DNA from: Sipunculus nudus
Lineage: Eukaryota; Annelida; Sipuncula; Golfingiida; Sipunculidae
Assembly (NCBI GenBank): GCA_026874595.1
Contig: CM049316.1
Coordinates: forward strand, 54,569,676 to 54,633,675
Length of the DNA stretch: 64,000 nt
Direction: 5' to 3'
Within the stretch, counting starts at the first letter, position 1; the number at the start of each line of letters is the position of its first letter. The notes beneath the pieces were generated by a model, which was not told the DNA's origin, made no database searches, and was given only the letters and a program-made list of their open reading frames with translations. Positions 47,984 to 60,100 of this stretch are shown here, piece after piece. The position numbers and the translations under genes were made by a program.

Positions 47984-48040
47984 GGACAGGAACTCAAGTC
48001 ATATACACCATCAGAAGTCACATCAAGGTCACAGATCACC
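47984..48040 (+). other. GALNS 5' untranslated sequence
   Basis: ATGTTTTTCAG at 47973-47983 is a plausible acceptor for a 5' UTR exon, but a transcription start in this area would serve equally. The start context is ATCACCATGG, a good Kozak sequence. Confidence 0.4.
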
Positions 48041-48145
48041 ATGGCAACAGGGTCAGTGCTGGTGGTGCTGGTACTGCTGATGCAGATAGTAAAATGTCAG
48101 ATTGCTCCAACCACCCCTAACTTTATAGTAATGCTGATGGATGAC
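48041..48145 (+). CDS. GALNS: GALNS exon 1: signal peptide and metal-binding Asp pair
   Basis: Codes 35 residues: [19 protein letters not shown] leader, then [16 protein letters not shown]. The Asp-Asp pair binds the catalytic calcium. Ends GAT GAC|GTGAGT, phase 0. Confidence 0.95.
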
Positions 48146-51100
48146 GTGAGTAACTCACTGTTTTATTTATTTGTAATTGTATGTCAGGAAATCCTCCAGA
48201 GGTTCATGATAAAACTAGTCGTTTTTTAAAGGATAGGTCTATGGCCTGTTTGTGGCACTGTCTTTTTAATTAGGATGAAGTAATCCATGTGATAAGAATG
48301 ATATGATATTATTATTAAGCCATCTGGCCCTGGATTTCCAGGTTTAAAATGCATAGGGTTACAAATAATCAAGAAGTCATATTCCTGTTGTTAAGACAGA
48401 GGTAATCTCTGAGGTTCTATAATGAGATTTCACCATTATGCCATCAAGGCATTGGCATGGTTCAAACCGAGGACTTTCAGCTCCGAAGTCCAATGCCTGA
48501 ACCACTAGGCTATGTCCTACCCCTTAAAAAATAGAAGTTTTATGCCTTACACTAACAGTGACTCATATCAAATAGTTACTTTACCTGGATCACTAAAAAT
48601 TAAGCTTGTTGACATGAACCCTGTTACATGATTTGTTTCAGAAAACTTTCATTTAATTGTATCGCCAGACAGTCTGGAGATACTATGGTTTAGGCACGGT
48701 CGAGCCGCCGCCGCCGCCGCCGCCGCCGTGCAGCCGCCGCAGAGATTTCTTTTGGACACAATAACTCAAAAAATATTTCACGGATCTATACCAAACTTGG
48801 TATATGTATAGATATGGGTGAGAGGACGACGCCTATTTAAAATGAGGTCATGACCTCAACTAGGAGAGTGACCTTGACCTTGAATAGGTTCAATTTTGGG
48901 GAAAATCACACAAATTCTTAAATATCTCAAGAAAACTTGCATGGATTGATCCCAAAATCAAGTTGATCGAAGATCGTGGATAGGGTTGTCATGTTCCAGA
49001 AACTGGTGGCGCCACCTATTATTCTTTACTTGTTTTCATGCCATTTAATATCCCCAAAATTGCCACTTGACAGTACTGTGAGCATTATAAGTCAAAAATT
49101 AATGGACAGATTTCTTTCATATTATGCAAATATATAGATATGGGTTATGGGATGATGTTTATTTAAATTGGGGTCATGACCTTTCCTATGAGAGTGGCCT
49201 TGACCTTGAATTTTGCCATATATGGTGAAAATCACACAAAATCATTAATTTCTCAATAAGGGATGCATGCATTGGTCCAAAAATCAACTTGACCGAAGAT
49301 CTTGGATAGTGATGTCATGTACCGGAAACAGGTGGCGCCACCTGTTGTTCTTTTACTTGTTTTTGTGCCGTTTAATACCCCATCATTGCCACTTAACAGT
49401 ACATTTATAACCTGTGAGCATTATAAGTCAAAAACTAATGGACAGATTTCTTTCATATTATGCATATACATAGACATGGGTTATGGGATGATGTATATAT
49501 AAATTGGGGTCATGACCTTTCCTATTAGAGTGGCCTTGACCTTGAATATTGCCATATATGGTGAAAATTACACAAAATCATTAATATCTCAATAAGGGAT
49601 GCATGCATTGGTCCAAAAATCAACATGTTCGAAGATCTTGGAAAGTATTGTCATGTACCGGAAACAGGTGGCACCACCTGTTATTCTTTTACTTGCCACT
49701 TAACAGTATTGTGAGCATTATAAGTCAAAAACTAATGGACAGATTTCTTGCATATACATAGACATGGGTTAGGGGATGATGTATATTGAAATTTGGATCA
49801 TGACCTTTTCTATGAGAATGACCTTTTCTATGAGTGTGGTCTGATATTAATTGTTGCTGAAGATGGGGGGCCTATTCTTAAAGGGGGGGGGGGGATTAAT
49901 TGTCTGGGGATACTATGGCACAAAGAAATATCTAGTTTTTTTATGTACAATTAAAATGTATTACAATGTATTAATGAAAAAATAAGTTACTTACATGATT
50001 AATTAAAATATGGAACTTTTTCATTACCTTCCCAAGTACTCTGTTAGATGATATTAGGAGAATATCAAGAGATTATACATTTGAACTGCTTTATTTAAGA
50101 TTCTATATGATGTCAACTCTCGGGATAAAATTATTAGGTGTTTGGTACTGGTACTAGGTGTATACTACAAAATGTTAATCTTTAGGTGGGACTTAAATAA
50201 TATATTTAGAATTATCTACAGTATTTCAGGTAAGGCAATTCTTACAAAGAGAAATTGGACTTTTTTTCTGCAAAACCAATATTTAAAATTAGAGCAAATA
50301 TCAAAGGTAGACATTTTCAACTGTTGTGTTGTGCAACTGTTGTAAATGTCTTCACTTGAAAGTATATTCTGAATCTGCTATGTGTATATTTAATCACTTA
50401 TTTTTGAATGCCAGGTAATATAGGACTCAATACAGAACTGGAGAAAATTAGATGCAGATGGTGTTTAAATTTGATATATTCCATACTGATTAAATACAGT
50501 GAACTCCCGCATGACGACCACCCCCTTAACATGACCATTCCGCTAACACGACCACTTTTCTTGGTCCCAGAATTGTCTAATATAAATTATCATATAAGAA
50601 ACTTTGGTAACAGGACCACCCCGCTATCACGACCAACAACCACCTTTTTTGGTCCCGACCTTCAGATGAGCCCCCGTATTACGACCACCGGCCCGTGGCG
50701 ATAGCGGCCCGTAGAGCAGATGAAACGCTCATCGCCGAGCTTGGACTTAATAGCCCGTGATTAGTTAGCCGTACACCTGGGAAAGTTCACTTTCATCTGC
50801 CCAGCAATAGTTAGACTTGTTTATAATGCCGCCCAACCTGTTAGCCAAACTATACACATCAATAGATACTGGACTCCATGGTCCGTTACATTGTTTTGTT
50901 GAGTGCGGCTGTTAGATAAGCATAAATTTAACATATTGATCAAAAAGGAGTTTGGCAAACATAACTGACACCACACGCATACAATCAATAATGTAAAACT
51001 GTTTCAACTCACATTTTAATGATCAATCACGAACCATATAAATAACACTTAGAATTTGATATGTTCATTCTGTTCTCACCGCGTGTTCGACATCAGACCA

Positions 51101-54100
51101 TCTACATGTAAAGACCAATGCTGCAGGAATTACTTCAATGCCAACTCGTAAAAAATCTAAAAAGCTCTAGAACTCATCAAGACCGCCGAGACTCAGCCCG
51201 GTACAAGTCAAAGAAAACTAGCCACTCAGTTAGGGATTTTAAATTAAACAGGGACAACAACTTGACATTTACTTAAAATACCCATATTATCACCTGCGTT
51301 AATATTGGCAGACTAATGTACAAGCATCCCGCTAACACGACCACCCCTCTAACACGACCATTTTGCCTGGTCCCTTAGGTGGTCGCGTTAGCAGGGTTTT
51401 ACTGTATATTGCTAAGTTTCCTGGTTTGACTGTTTCACCTGACATGTAGTGTTCAAATATTTATGATACCTGTAGGTGGATAAGAAATGAAAGCAGTGAA
51501 AACTATGCAGATATTGAGATAATCATCTTTACATATTACCTCAGTAATTGAAAAAATGCAGTTAATTTTGCCAGGTGACTTTTTTTAACACATTTTCAAA
51601 ACACAAAATGAATATAAGAAATTTTTACTGGACTCCTTATATGTTCTTGTTCATTCCAGATGGGTTGGGGTGACCTTGGCACATATGGAGAACCAAACAG
51701 AGAAACGCCAAATTTAGACAAAATGGCTGCTGAGGGCACACTCTTTACTAATTTCTACTCAGCAGCTGGCATCTGCTCTCCATGTAAATACATGCCTTGT
51801 GTTGCATACTTTCCTAATATCAGGCTTGGGTCAAGTACAGGGGATCTGTACTTCAGTACAAGGACCATTACTTCAACTTTTGACAAGTACAAGTACAGAA
51901 TTATTTAGGTGTACTAGAGTACAGGAGTCGGTACTTAATCAAAGTACAAGTACTTTTATCATTTAATTCATTGTATATATCTGGAATATATACTTAAAAT
52001 GAAACAGATAGCAGAATTTGGATTCAGTGAGAAAATTCTGAAGATTCTGTAAGAACGATCAGTCTGTCTTAGTGCCTAAATATTCTGAACATCAAAAGGT
52101 TACCTCATGCTGTGTTTATGGTTAGTAGATATAAGTTTTTTTTTGGTTTAAATCTTGTACTTGACTAATACTAAATTTTTCAAGACTATTTTTTTAAGTA
52201 CAAATACAGTACAAGTACTGTACTTGGTTAAATAAACCAAGTACAAGTACAAAGCAAGTACTCATATATTTGTACTTAGGTACAAGTACATGTACTTGAC
52301 CCAAGCCTGCATTATATGGATATGTGTTCTTGATCAGAATAATTTGACCAGCTAACAACAGAAGTCACCTCTATTACACTCTTATCAGCAGTACCTAAAA
52401 ACAGCACTCGGAGATTTCTGGAGCAAGACGTCCCTAATATTTTATTATAAATGTACCCAAACCCTTTCAGTATGAGAATGCAGATATAGAAGTATTTTCA
52501 CTGACCCCCTTTTAATGCTAGTGGAAACTGCTTCCAGCACTCCTCTCTGAAATTTACATGTATGGCTTCAAAGTTTTGAGTTAAATGGCGGATATGTGAT
52601 TTAATTTTCAGAAGATAAAAAAAACATTTAGTTATTTTCTACAGTTTTATGTGTGCCAAGTAGCCACTTAAATATGCAACATCTTATTATTATATTCAAA
52701 TTATTGACCTTTATATGTGTCCTCACTCAGATCATGTTGTATTTCACATGATGAACTCTATATTCATACACATATTGCATTACTCTTGCATGACCTTTGA
52801 CCTCTTTCAGCCCGGGCCTCGCTGCTAACTGGAAGGTTACCAGTCAGAAATGGATTCTACTCAACTAATGAAAAAGCCAAGAATTGTATGTTCATTTTTG
52901 TGAAATATTTAAATTTTCATTACATTAGGTATAAGAATGGTGCGAATGGTCTCTGAATTCCAATTATATATTTCAAATGAAAAAGCTATGAATTTGCATT
53001 TATACAGATATTGAACATTTTAACAGTGAGTTTGTGATTTGAGTTATATTTCTAGTGGTTATGTAAGAAACATTTGGGGTCTTTATTCTCACTAATTGAG
53101 GTCCTCAGTTGGGATGTTTCTTTGTAAGTTATCACTAATTATATTATTTTTATTCTTTGATGATAAATTTATTATGAAACATTTGTTTTTCTGTTTTGTT
53201 TTATTAACAGCCTATTTGCCACAAGAGGTGACTGGTGGTATCATTGACTCTGAAGTGCTCTTTTCTGAAGTTCTCAGGGACCATGGCTATAAGAACAAAA
53301 TCATAGGAAAGTGGTAAGGCACTGCAGGGCTATTGTCAGTAAAATTTAGTATACTGAATTGATCTATTAAACACGATAATAAAGAAAGAGTAAAAAAGTA
53401 TGTGACCCCTTAGTGCATACTCTGCATACCCTTAGTGGAGAACAACAGTATCCATGGTTTATACATGACAAAAAAGACTTGGTGATCAATTGATATCTTC
53501 AGAAAAGGGAAACTTTAAGAACAAACCATAGCATCTGTAACAAACGCTGAACCCTTTCATGATTTGAGAAATATTGAATAATTTCTGACTCTTTTATGTA
53601 ATATAGATTCCTTTGGGTTTTGCCCCACCCCGAGTTTCCAAGGCCCTTTCAGGAGTTCCCACAAAGGTCCAAATATTAAAAGTTTTCCTTAAAAGCTGCT
53701 GCCTCACTCTGTCCCTGGGAGTCTTTTCACAGTTAAGTTCTGACAAACCTGCTTTTTAAGGCCCCATGGGGAGTTCAGGAAAAAAGTCCAGATTTTCAAA
53801 ATTTGTTTCATTTTATGGGCAAGGCAATAAGAATGGGATTTATCGTACATTTTTAATGGTAATTACTGACCTTTTGATGCAAGTTATTTTTTTTTTTCAG
53901 GCATTTGGGACATTTACCTCAGTTTTTACCGCTACGTCATGGCTTTCATCAGTGGTTCGGTGCACCAGATTGTCACTACCACTGGGATGGCAAGGTTATA
54001 CCAAATATCCCTGTGTATAAAGACAACCTGATGCAGGGCAGGTCAGTGTGACCTCAAACTCTGTAATATCACCAGGCAACATTGGTGACTATTGTAAAGT

Positions 54101-57100
54101 TGTCAATTTTTTTTATTGAAGTTTTCACCATTTAAAAAGTAAAAACACTTAAAAAGCCTGTGTTAAAGTGTTTTTCATTTTGAAAAATCCCGAAATATTA
54201 GTGTGTATGTATGTAGTCTCCAGACAGATGATCCATGATGAAAATGTGTGTATCAGGATATTCTTTTTTTTCTAAAAGAATTTCATTTTGTCTTTCGTTT
54301 TGTCAAAGTGGTCAGATTGATATTTATATTAAACTTTTGAATTCTGACATTATTGACCAACAATTTTAATGAAATAACATTAATGCTCTTTTTTTGGACA
54401 AAGCAAAGAGTTTACGTCAGGTGATTACTATATACCAGTGCCTTTAGTATTGAATATTTTATGTATAAACCAACTCATGTGATAAGTTGTATTTTTTTCC
54501 TTTAAGTATGATGGAGCTTCTAAGACTGAAGTTCTAATATGTACAATCTTGAGTGATAAGTTGTATTTATTTTCTTACAGGTATTATGAAGATTTTAAGA
54601 TAGACCTAGACACAGGCTTGTCTAATCTTACTCAGGTTTACATTCAGGTGAGTTGGGTCAAGGGATAGAAAACTAGTTGTAAAGAGATGGGCTGCATTCA
54701 CAGGGTACTTGTGGTCATTTAAGCAATACTAATTAATCAATTATCAGGATTTGTTTTGTTCTTTATGGTTGATTTCATTTTATCCCCAGACAAAGTCGGG
54801 AGATACTATGTTATCATGACGGTCCGGCAGCCGCCGCCACCGCTGCCGCATATAAATCTTGTTGGCACGATTACTCAAAAAATATTTTACGGATCTTTAC
54901 CAAACTCGGTATATGTATAGATATGGGTGAGAGGACAAAGCCTATTAAAAATGTGGTCATGCCCTTTACTAGGAGAGTGTCCTTGACCTTGAATAGGTCC
55001 AATTTTGGGGAAAATCACACAAATTCTTAAATATCTCAAGAAATCTTGCATGGATTGATCCCAAAATCAAGTTGACCAAATTAGACCATGGATAGGGTTG
55101 TCATGTTCCAGAAACTGGTGGTGCGACCTATTATTCTTTACTTGTTTTCGTGCCTTTTTAATACCCCCAAAATTGCCACTTGACAGTACTGTGAGCATTA
55201 TAAGTAAAAAACTAATGGACAGATTTCTTTTATATTATGCATATACATAGATATGGGTTATGGGATGATGTCTATTTAAATTGCCATGGGTTCATGACCT
55301 TTCCTATACGGGTGGCCTTGACCTTGAATATTCACAAATTTTCTGAAATTCACACAAAATCTGAGATATCTCAGTAAGGGATACATGGAATTATCCAAAA
55401 ATCAAATTGACCGAAGATCTTGGATAGCTTTGTCTTTTGCAGGAGACAGGTGGTGCCACCTTGTGTCATTATCTTGTTAAAATGATGTTTAAGCAATAAC
55501 TTTGTAAGAATTTGAGGTACAGTCACCAAACCACAGGTTTGATGCATCTTATCAACAGCTAGGTCAAGTTCGAACATGGATGACCTTGATGCATTTTTCA
55601 AGGTCACAGCAGCGATTTTGCTAAAATAATATTAGGGCAATAACTCAAAAAGAATTTGTGGTACAGTCACCAAACATACAGTTTAGATGCATCTTATCAA
55701 GGGCTAGGTCAAGTCCGAATATGGATGACCTTGATGCATTTATCAAAGTCACAGAGGCGATAACGCTGAAATGATGTTAACTTTTATATCTCACTGAGGG
55801 ATGCATGGATTGGTCCAAAAATCAAATTGACATAAGATCTTTGATAGCATTGTTTTCTGTTTGTAAGGTGGCACCACCTTATGTTGTTTTCTTGCTAAAA
55901 TGATGTTTAAACGGAATAACTTTGTAAGAATTTGAGGCACAGTCACCAAACCACAAGTATGATGCATCTTTGTCAACGGCTAGGTCAAATTTGAACATGG
56001 ATGACCTTGATACATTTTTAGCTCAGCTGACTATAAGTCATCTGAGCTATAGTCATGGTCCATTGTCCGTCGTCCGCCCGTCCGTCCGTCCGTCTGGATG
56101 TCCGTCCATAAGACTGGCACGTTTCGACACCGTTGGACCTACGAATCTGAATTTCGGCATACAGTTAGATGTCCCCATAATCTCCTACCATGCCAAAAAT
56201 TGGGTCAATAGGACTTCGTTCCCCTGAGATATTAAGGAAAAACCTCAATTTTTTATTAAAAATCTATTTTCACACTTCAGGACTGCCTAAAATCAAAACC
56301 ACTCATCTGGTTATCTTCATATTTACCATAAATATTCCTCTATATAGTTCCTATGTACATGCCAGATATTAAGTCAGTATTATATAATTTAAAAAAGTTA
56401 TGGGCCCAAACATAATGGACTTTGTAAAAAAATCAGGAAGATATTTGGTCACTTAAGACCAAAAGTGTTAAAGGTAGGGACTTTTTTCCAGTAATACAAC
56501 TTATATCAATCAAAATTTAATTGTATACCAAAAATTAGATCAAAATTTGTTAAATTTTTTTAAATATTGGCAAAAATATAAAATTGGTACCTTAAATTTT
56601 GCCGAACTTTGGCCATGGCACGTTTTTTTCCTGTAAGTACTGTGGATTTAATTTTCACACCATGTATACATAAGGATTTAATCTGTTAAAATCTGAAATT
56701 TGAAAATAAAAGCAGCAAAATTAGGCTAGTTATTGAATTTTTTTTGGAGGCTCTTGTTGTATTCCCTTACATTGTCAAGCAGTCCACTTTGATGACTGTA
56801 GGTCATTCAGTGCACATCTCTATGCTCCCCAGGCTGTTGACATAATTTTAGAAGTCCCCAAAATCTCCTACCATACCGAAAATTGGGTCATTAGGACTTT
56901 GTTCAGGACTTCAAGATATTAAGGAAAAAAAACTCTGTTTTCCATAAAAAAAGCCATTGTTACACTTCAGGGCTGCCTAATATCAAAACCACTGATCTGT
57001 TTTTGATCATATTTAGGATTCACATTCTTTTATACATTTTCTATGAACATACCAAAAATTAGGTTAGTATTGGGTATTATTTTGAAGTTATGGGCCAAAA

Positions 57101-60100
57101 CATAATGCAATTTGTTAAAAAATCAGGAAATATATATACTCACATGAGAATTGCTGAACCTAGAGACTTTTTTTCAGGAATATAACTTTATTTAATCAAG
57201 ATTCAATTGTTTACCCAAAATTAGATCTGAATTTTGCAAATTTTTCAAGTTATTAGCATAAATAAAAAATCAATACCTTAAATTTTGTCCAACTTTGGCA
57301 CTGTTGATTTAATTTTCACAGCATATATACATAAGGATTTAATCTTTTAATATCTGAAATTTCAAAGAAACTGATTGGAAAGAATAGCTTTTATTCATGT
57401 TTTCATACACCATGTCAAGTGTTGTTTACATCTAGCCCACCTAGTAGTACAGCCTTCACTTGCATTATGTAACCCACCCCAGGCAGCTTGCCTTGGGTCA
57501 GCTTGGCCACTACCAGCAGGCTTCCCCTCTGCTCTGCACTCCCTCCCCCCCCCCCCCCCCCCAGATGGTGCATAAACTAGATGAATGTTATTATTTTCTG
57601 TATGTGATTCATTCTTATTCTAGGCTATGCTACATTTTAGACTTTGTATTGTACCACCAGGGTTACAATGATTAAAGTGTACATTTAATTGTGTCCACAA
57701 AGTGGTGTATTGCTATGAAAGTGTGGATGTTCATGAGATAAGTAATTCCTTACTTCAGAGGAGTAAAAACTTCACCAGGTGTGAAATTGACTATTAATTT
57801 CAGTAATTAATTAAAACTTGGATAGTAATTAGCACAATGATATTGTTTGCTTCTCATTCAACCAACAGTGTGTATACTTTATTTGAAAAGATGTTTTATT
57901 TTATCAAATTTACTGAATCTTTTATTTTATTTTGGTGAATAAAATTAAGCAGGTACTGAAAACTCCAATGTGCAAAACTTTTTAAAAGTGATTCAAGGAA
58001 TATTCTTGTAGATGCCATGTTGTGGCATTATTTTCTTTTAAATTCAGTTTAAACATTTATGATTCAAAAATAATAAAATATATGTGTATGCATAATATGA
58101 CCCAATATGAGCTACACTCTGGATATATGATGATTGCAACATTTGCAACAATTCTAATATTTTAACTTATAGTTTCAGTTTTTTACTCTGTATATATAAT
58201 GATTGCAACTTTTGCAACAATTCTAATATTTTAACTTATATTTTCAGGTTTTTTCATTTGAAATTTATAAAACCTGTAAAAAAAATGATTCAGATAAAAG
58301 CTTCTTAATGGAAAAAGTGGATATGCTTAAAAAAATAGGCTTATATATAAACTTAAATGCATTATTCCCTTGAAAGTGAAATGAAGGTATTAGTCCATTC
58401 TGTCCACTTGCCTGTCCATCTGTAAATTTTCCATCTGTAAATTTTCATACATTACAGTATCTCAAAACTTTTACTGTTTTTCTTCATGACAGTCTTGTCA
58501 GAGTATTAGTTTGCAATCATATATTTAGAACTTTACTATAACCAATTAGGAGGGCCCCTTTCCTCTTAGCTTTTCATATTCTTATATAAATGAAAAACAT
58601 TACAATAGAATATTTCTACATCCACCTTCGTGCTGCCCTCACTTTTACCTTCTCCGAACCCCATCCCAAAGTCAGCCTCAGTAAGCAAGAACAAGATGAA
58701 TCAGATATATTCATACTTTAATATTTTATATAACTATTCGTCCATAGGTACCTAATTACATGCCAGAAATTATGTCAAAATTGTGTAATATGTAGACATA
58801 GTGGGCATCACAATAATGTACCTTGTCAAGACTAAAGAGATATTGTGTCATACAGTCACAAATTCATAAATCACTTCATCAGCATAGTTAATCATAACAT
58901 CATATCTGTCAAATTAAAAGCTTGCAGACTACCATACACTTTAGATCCTTCAACAAATAGCCTTATCATCATTCTACTACTGCTTATTACTGCTGTCATT
59001 GCATTCATATTTGCTCAAATATATCACAATTTTCTACACCTCTTCAATAAATAAAAAATAAACCACTATATATGACTCTATTAATCAATCAGTCAGGTTA
59101 TTTCATTTATCATTTACTCACATATTACATTACATTCCTTTATAATAGCCCAACATGTCCATGATATTCATAAGCTTTATCGACTCGATATAGTATCACA
59201 GTGGAGAAACATTTATGGTCCAATCACGATCAGCTGAGCGCCGTGACCCATGGGTCCCTTGTTTCAAGGTCACAGCAGCAATAATGTTATTACGGCAATA
59301 ACTCAAAAAAAATTGTTGGTACAGTCTCCAAACTTACAGGTTAGATGCATCTTATCAAGGGCTGGAGGGAGGGGGGTTAATTGTCTGGGGACGTTATGGC
59401 ACCGCAGGTGCCAAGAAATATATAGTTTAATCATAAAATAGAAGACCTATAAATTGAACACCAAAGAGCTCCCCATGTGGTGTGTTTTAAATTTTACTAT
59501 GATCAATTCAAAACAATGCATAAAAGTAGTTATTTATTACTTACCATGGATATGCACTGCCTCCTGGTGCTATATAAACAATAACAATACAGGGAGCTAA
59601 TTCATGATGTATTTAAGTTGTGTTGTTCTGTACAGAAACAAGATGGGCACTTGAACCCTTTATTGAAACACCAGAGGAAACCATGATACTTTAGATGCAC
59701 TTATTAAATTTATCATATTTTTAACTCTTACTGTATCGATTTCCAGGAAGCCTTGGACTTCCTCCAGCAGCAGGCCGGTTCCGCTGAGCCGTTCATGATG
59801 TACTGGGCACCAGATGCTACACACACCCCAGTGTATGCATCAGAAAAGTTCAGGGGAAAGAGTCGCAGAGGACTGTGAGTTGTCCTGTTAATTCAGACTG
59901 GTAGTTACTGGTTCTTCTGTTACCAGTACATAAAAAAAAAACAAGCCATACCCAGCCATTCAACTGTTGGTTTGAACAGTTTCAATTAGCCTGTCTCTAT
60001 GGTGTGAAAAATCACTAAATTCATGAGTAGCTACTAAAATACATGTTAATATATCTGCCAGACCTTTATGTAGCTGATCTCTTTTCTGCAGTTTCAGGAG

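Noticed and set aside
58845-59054. Hydrophobic 69-codon frame as a small membrane protein
   Set aside because: It lies within family A copy 5 in AT-rich sequence, without splice signals or supporting codon bias.
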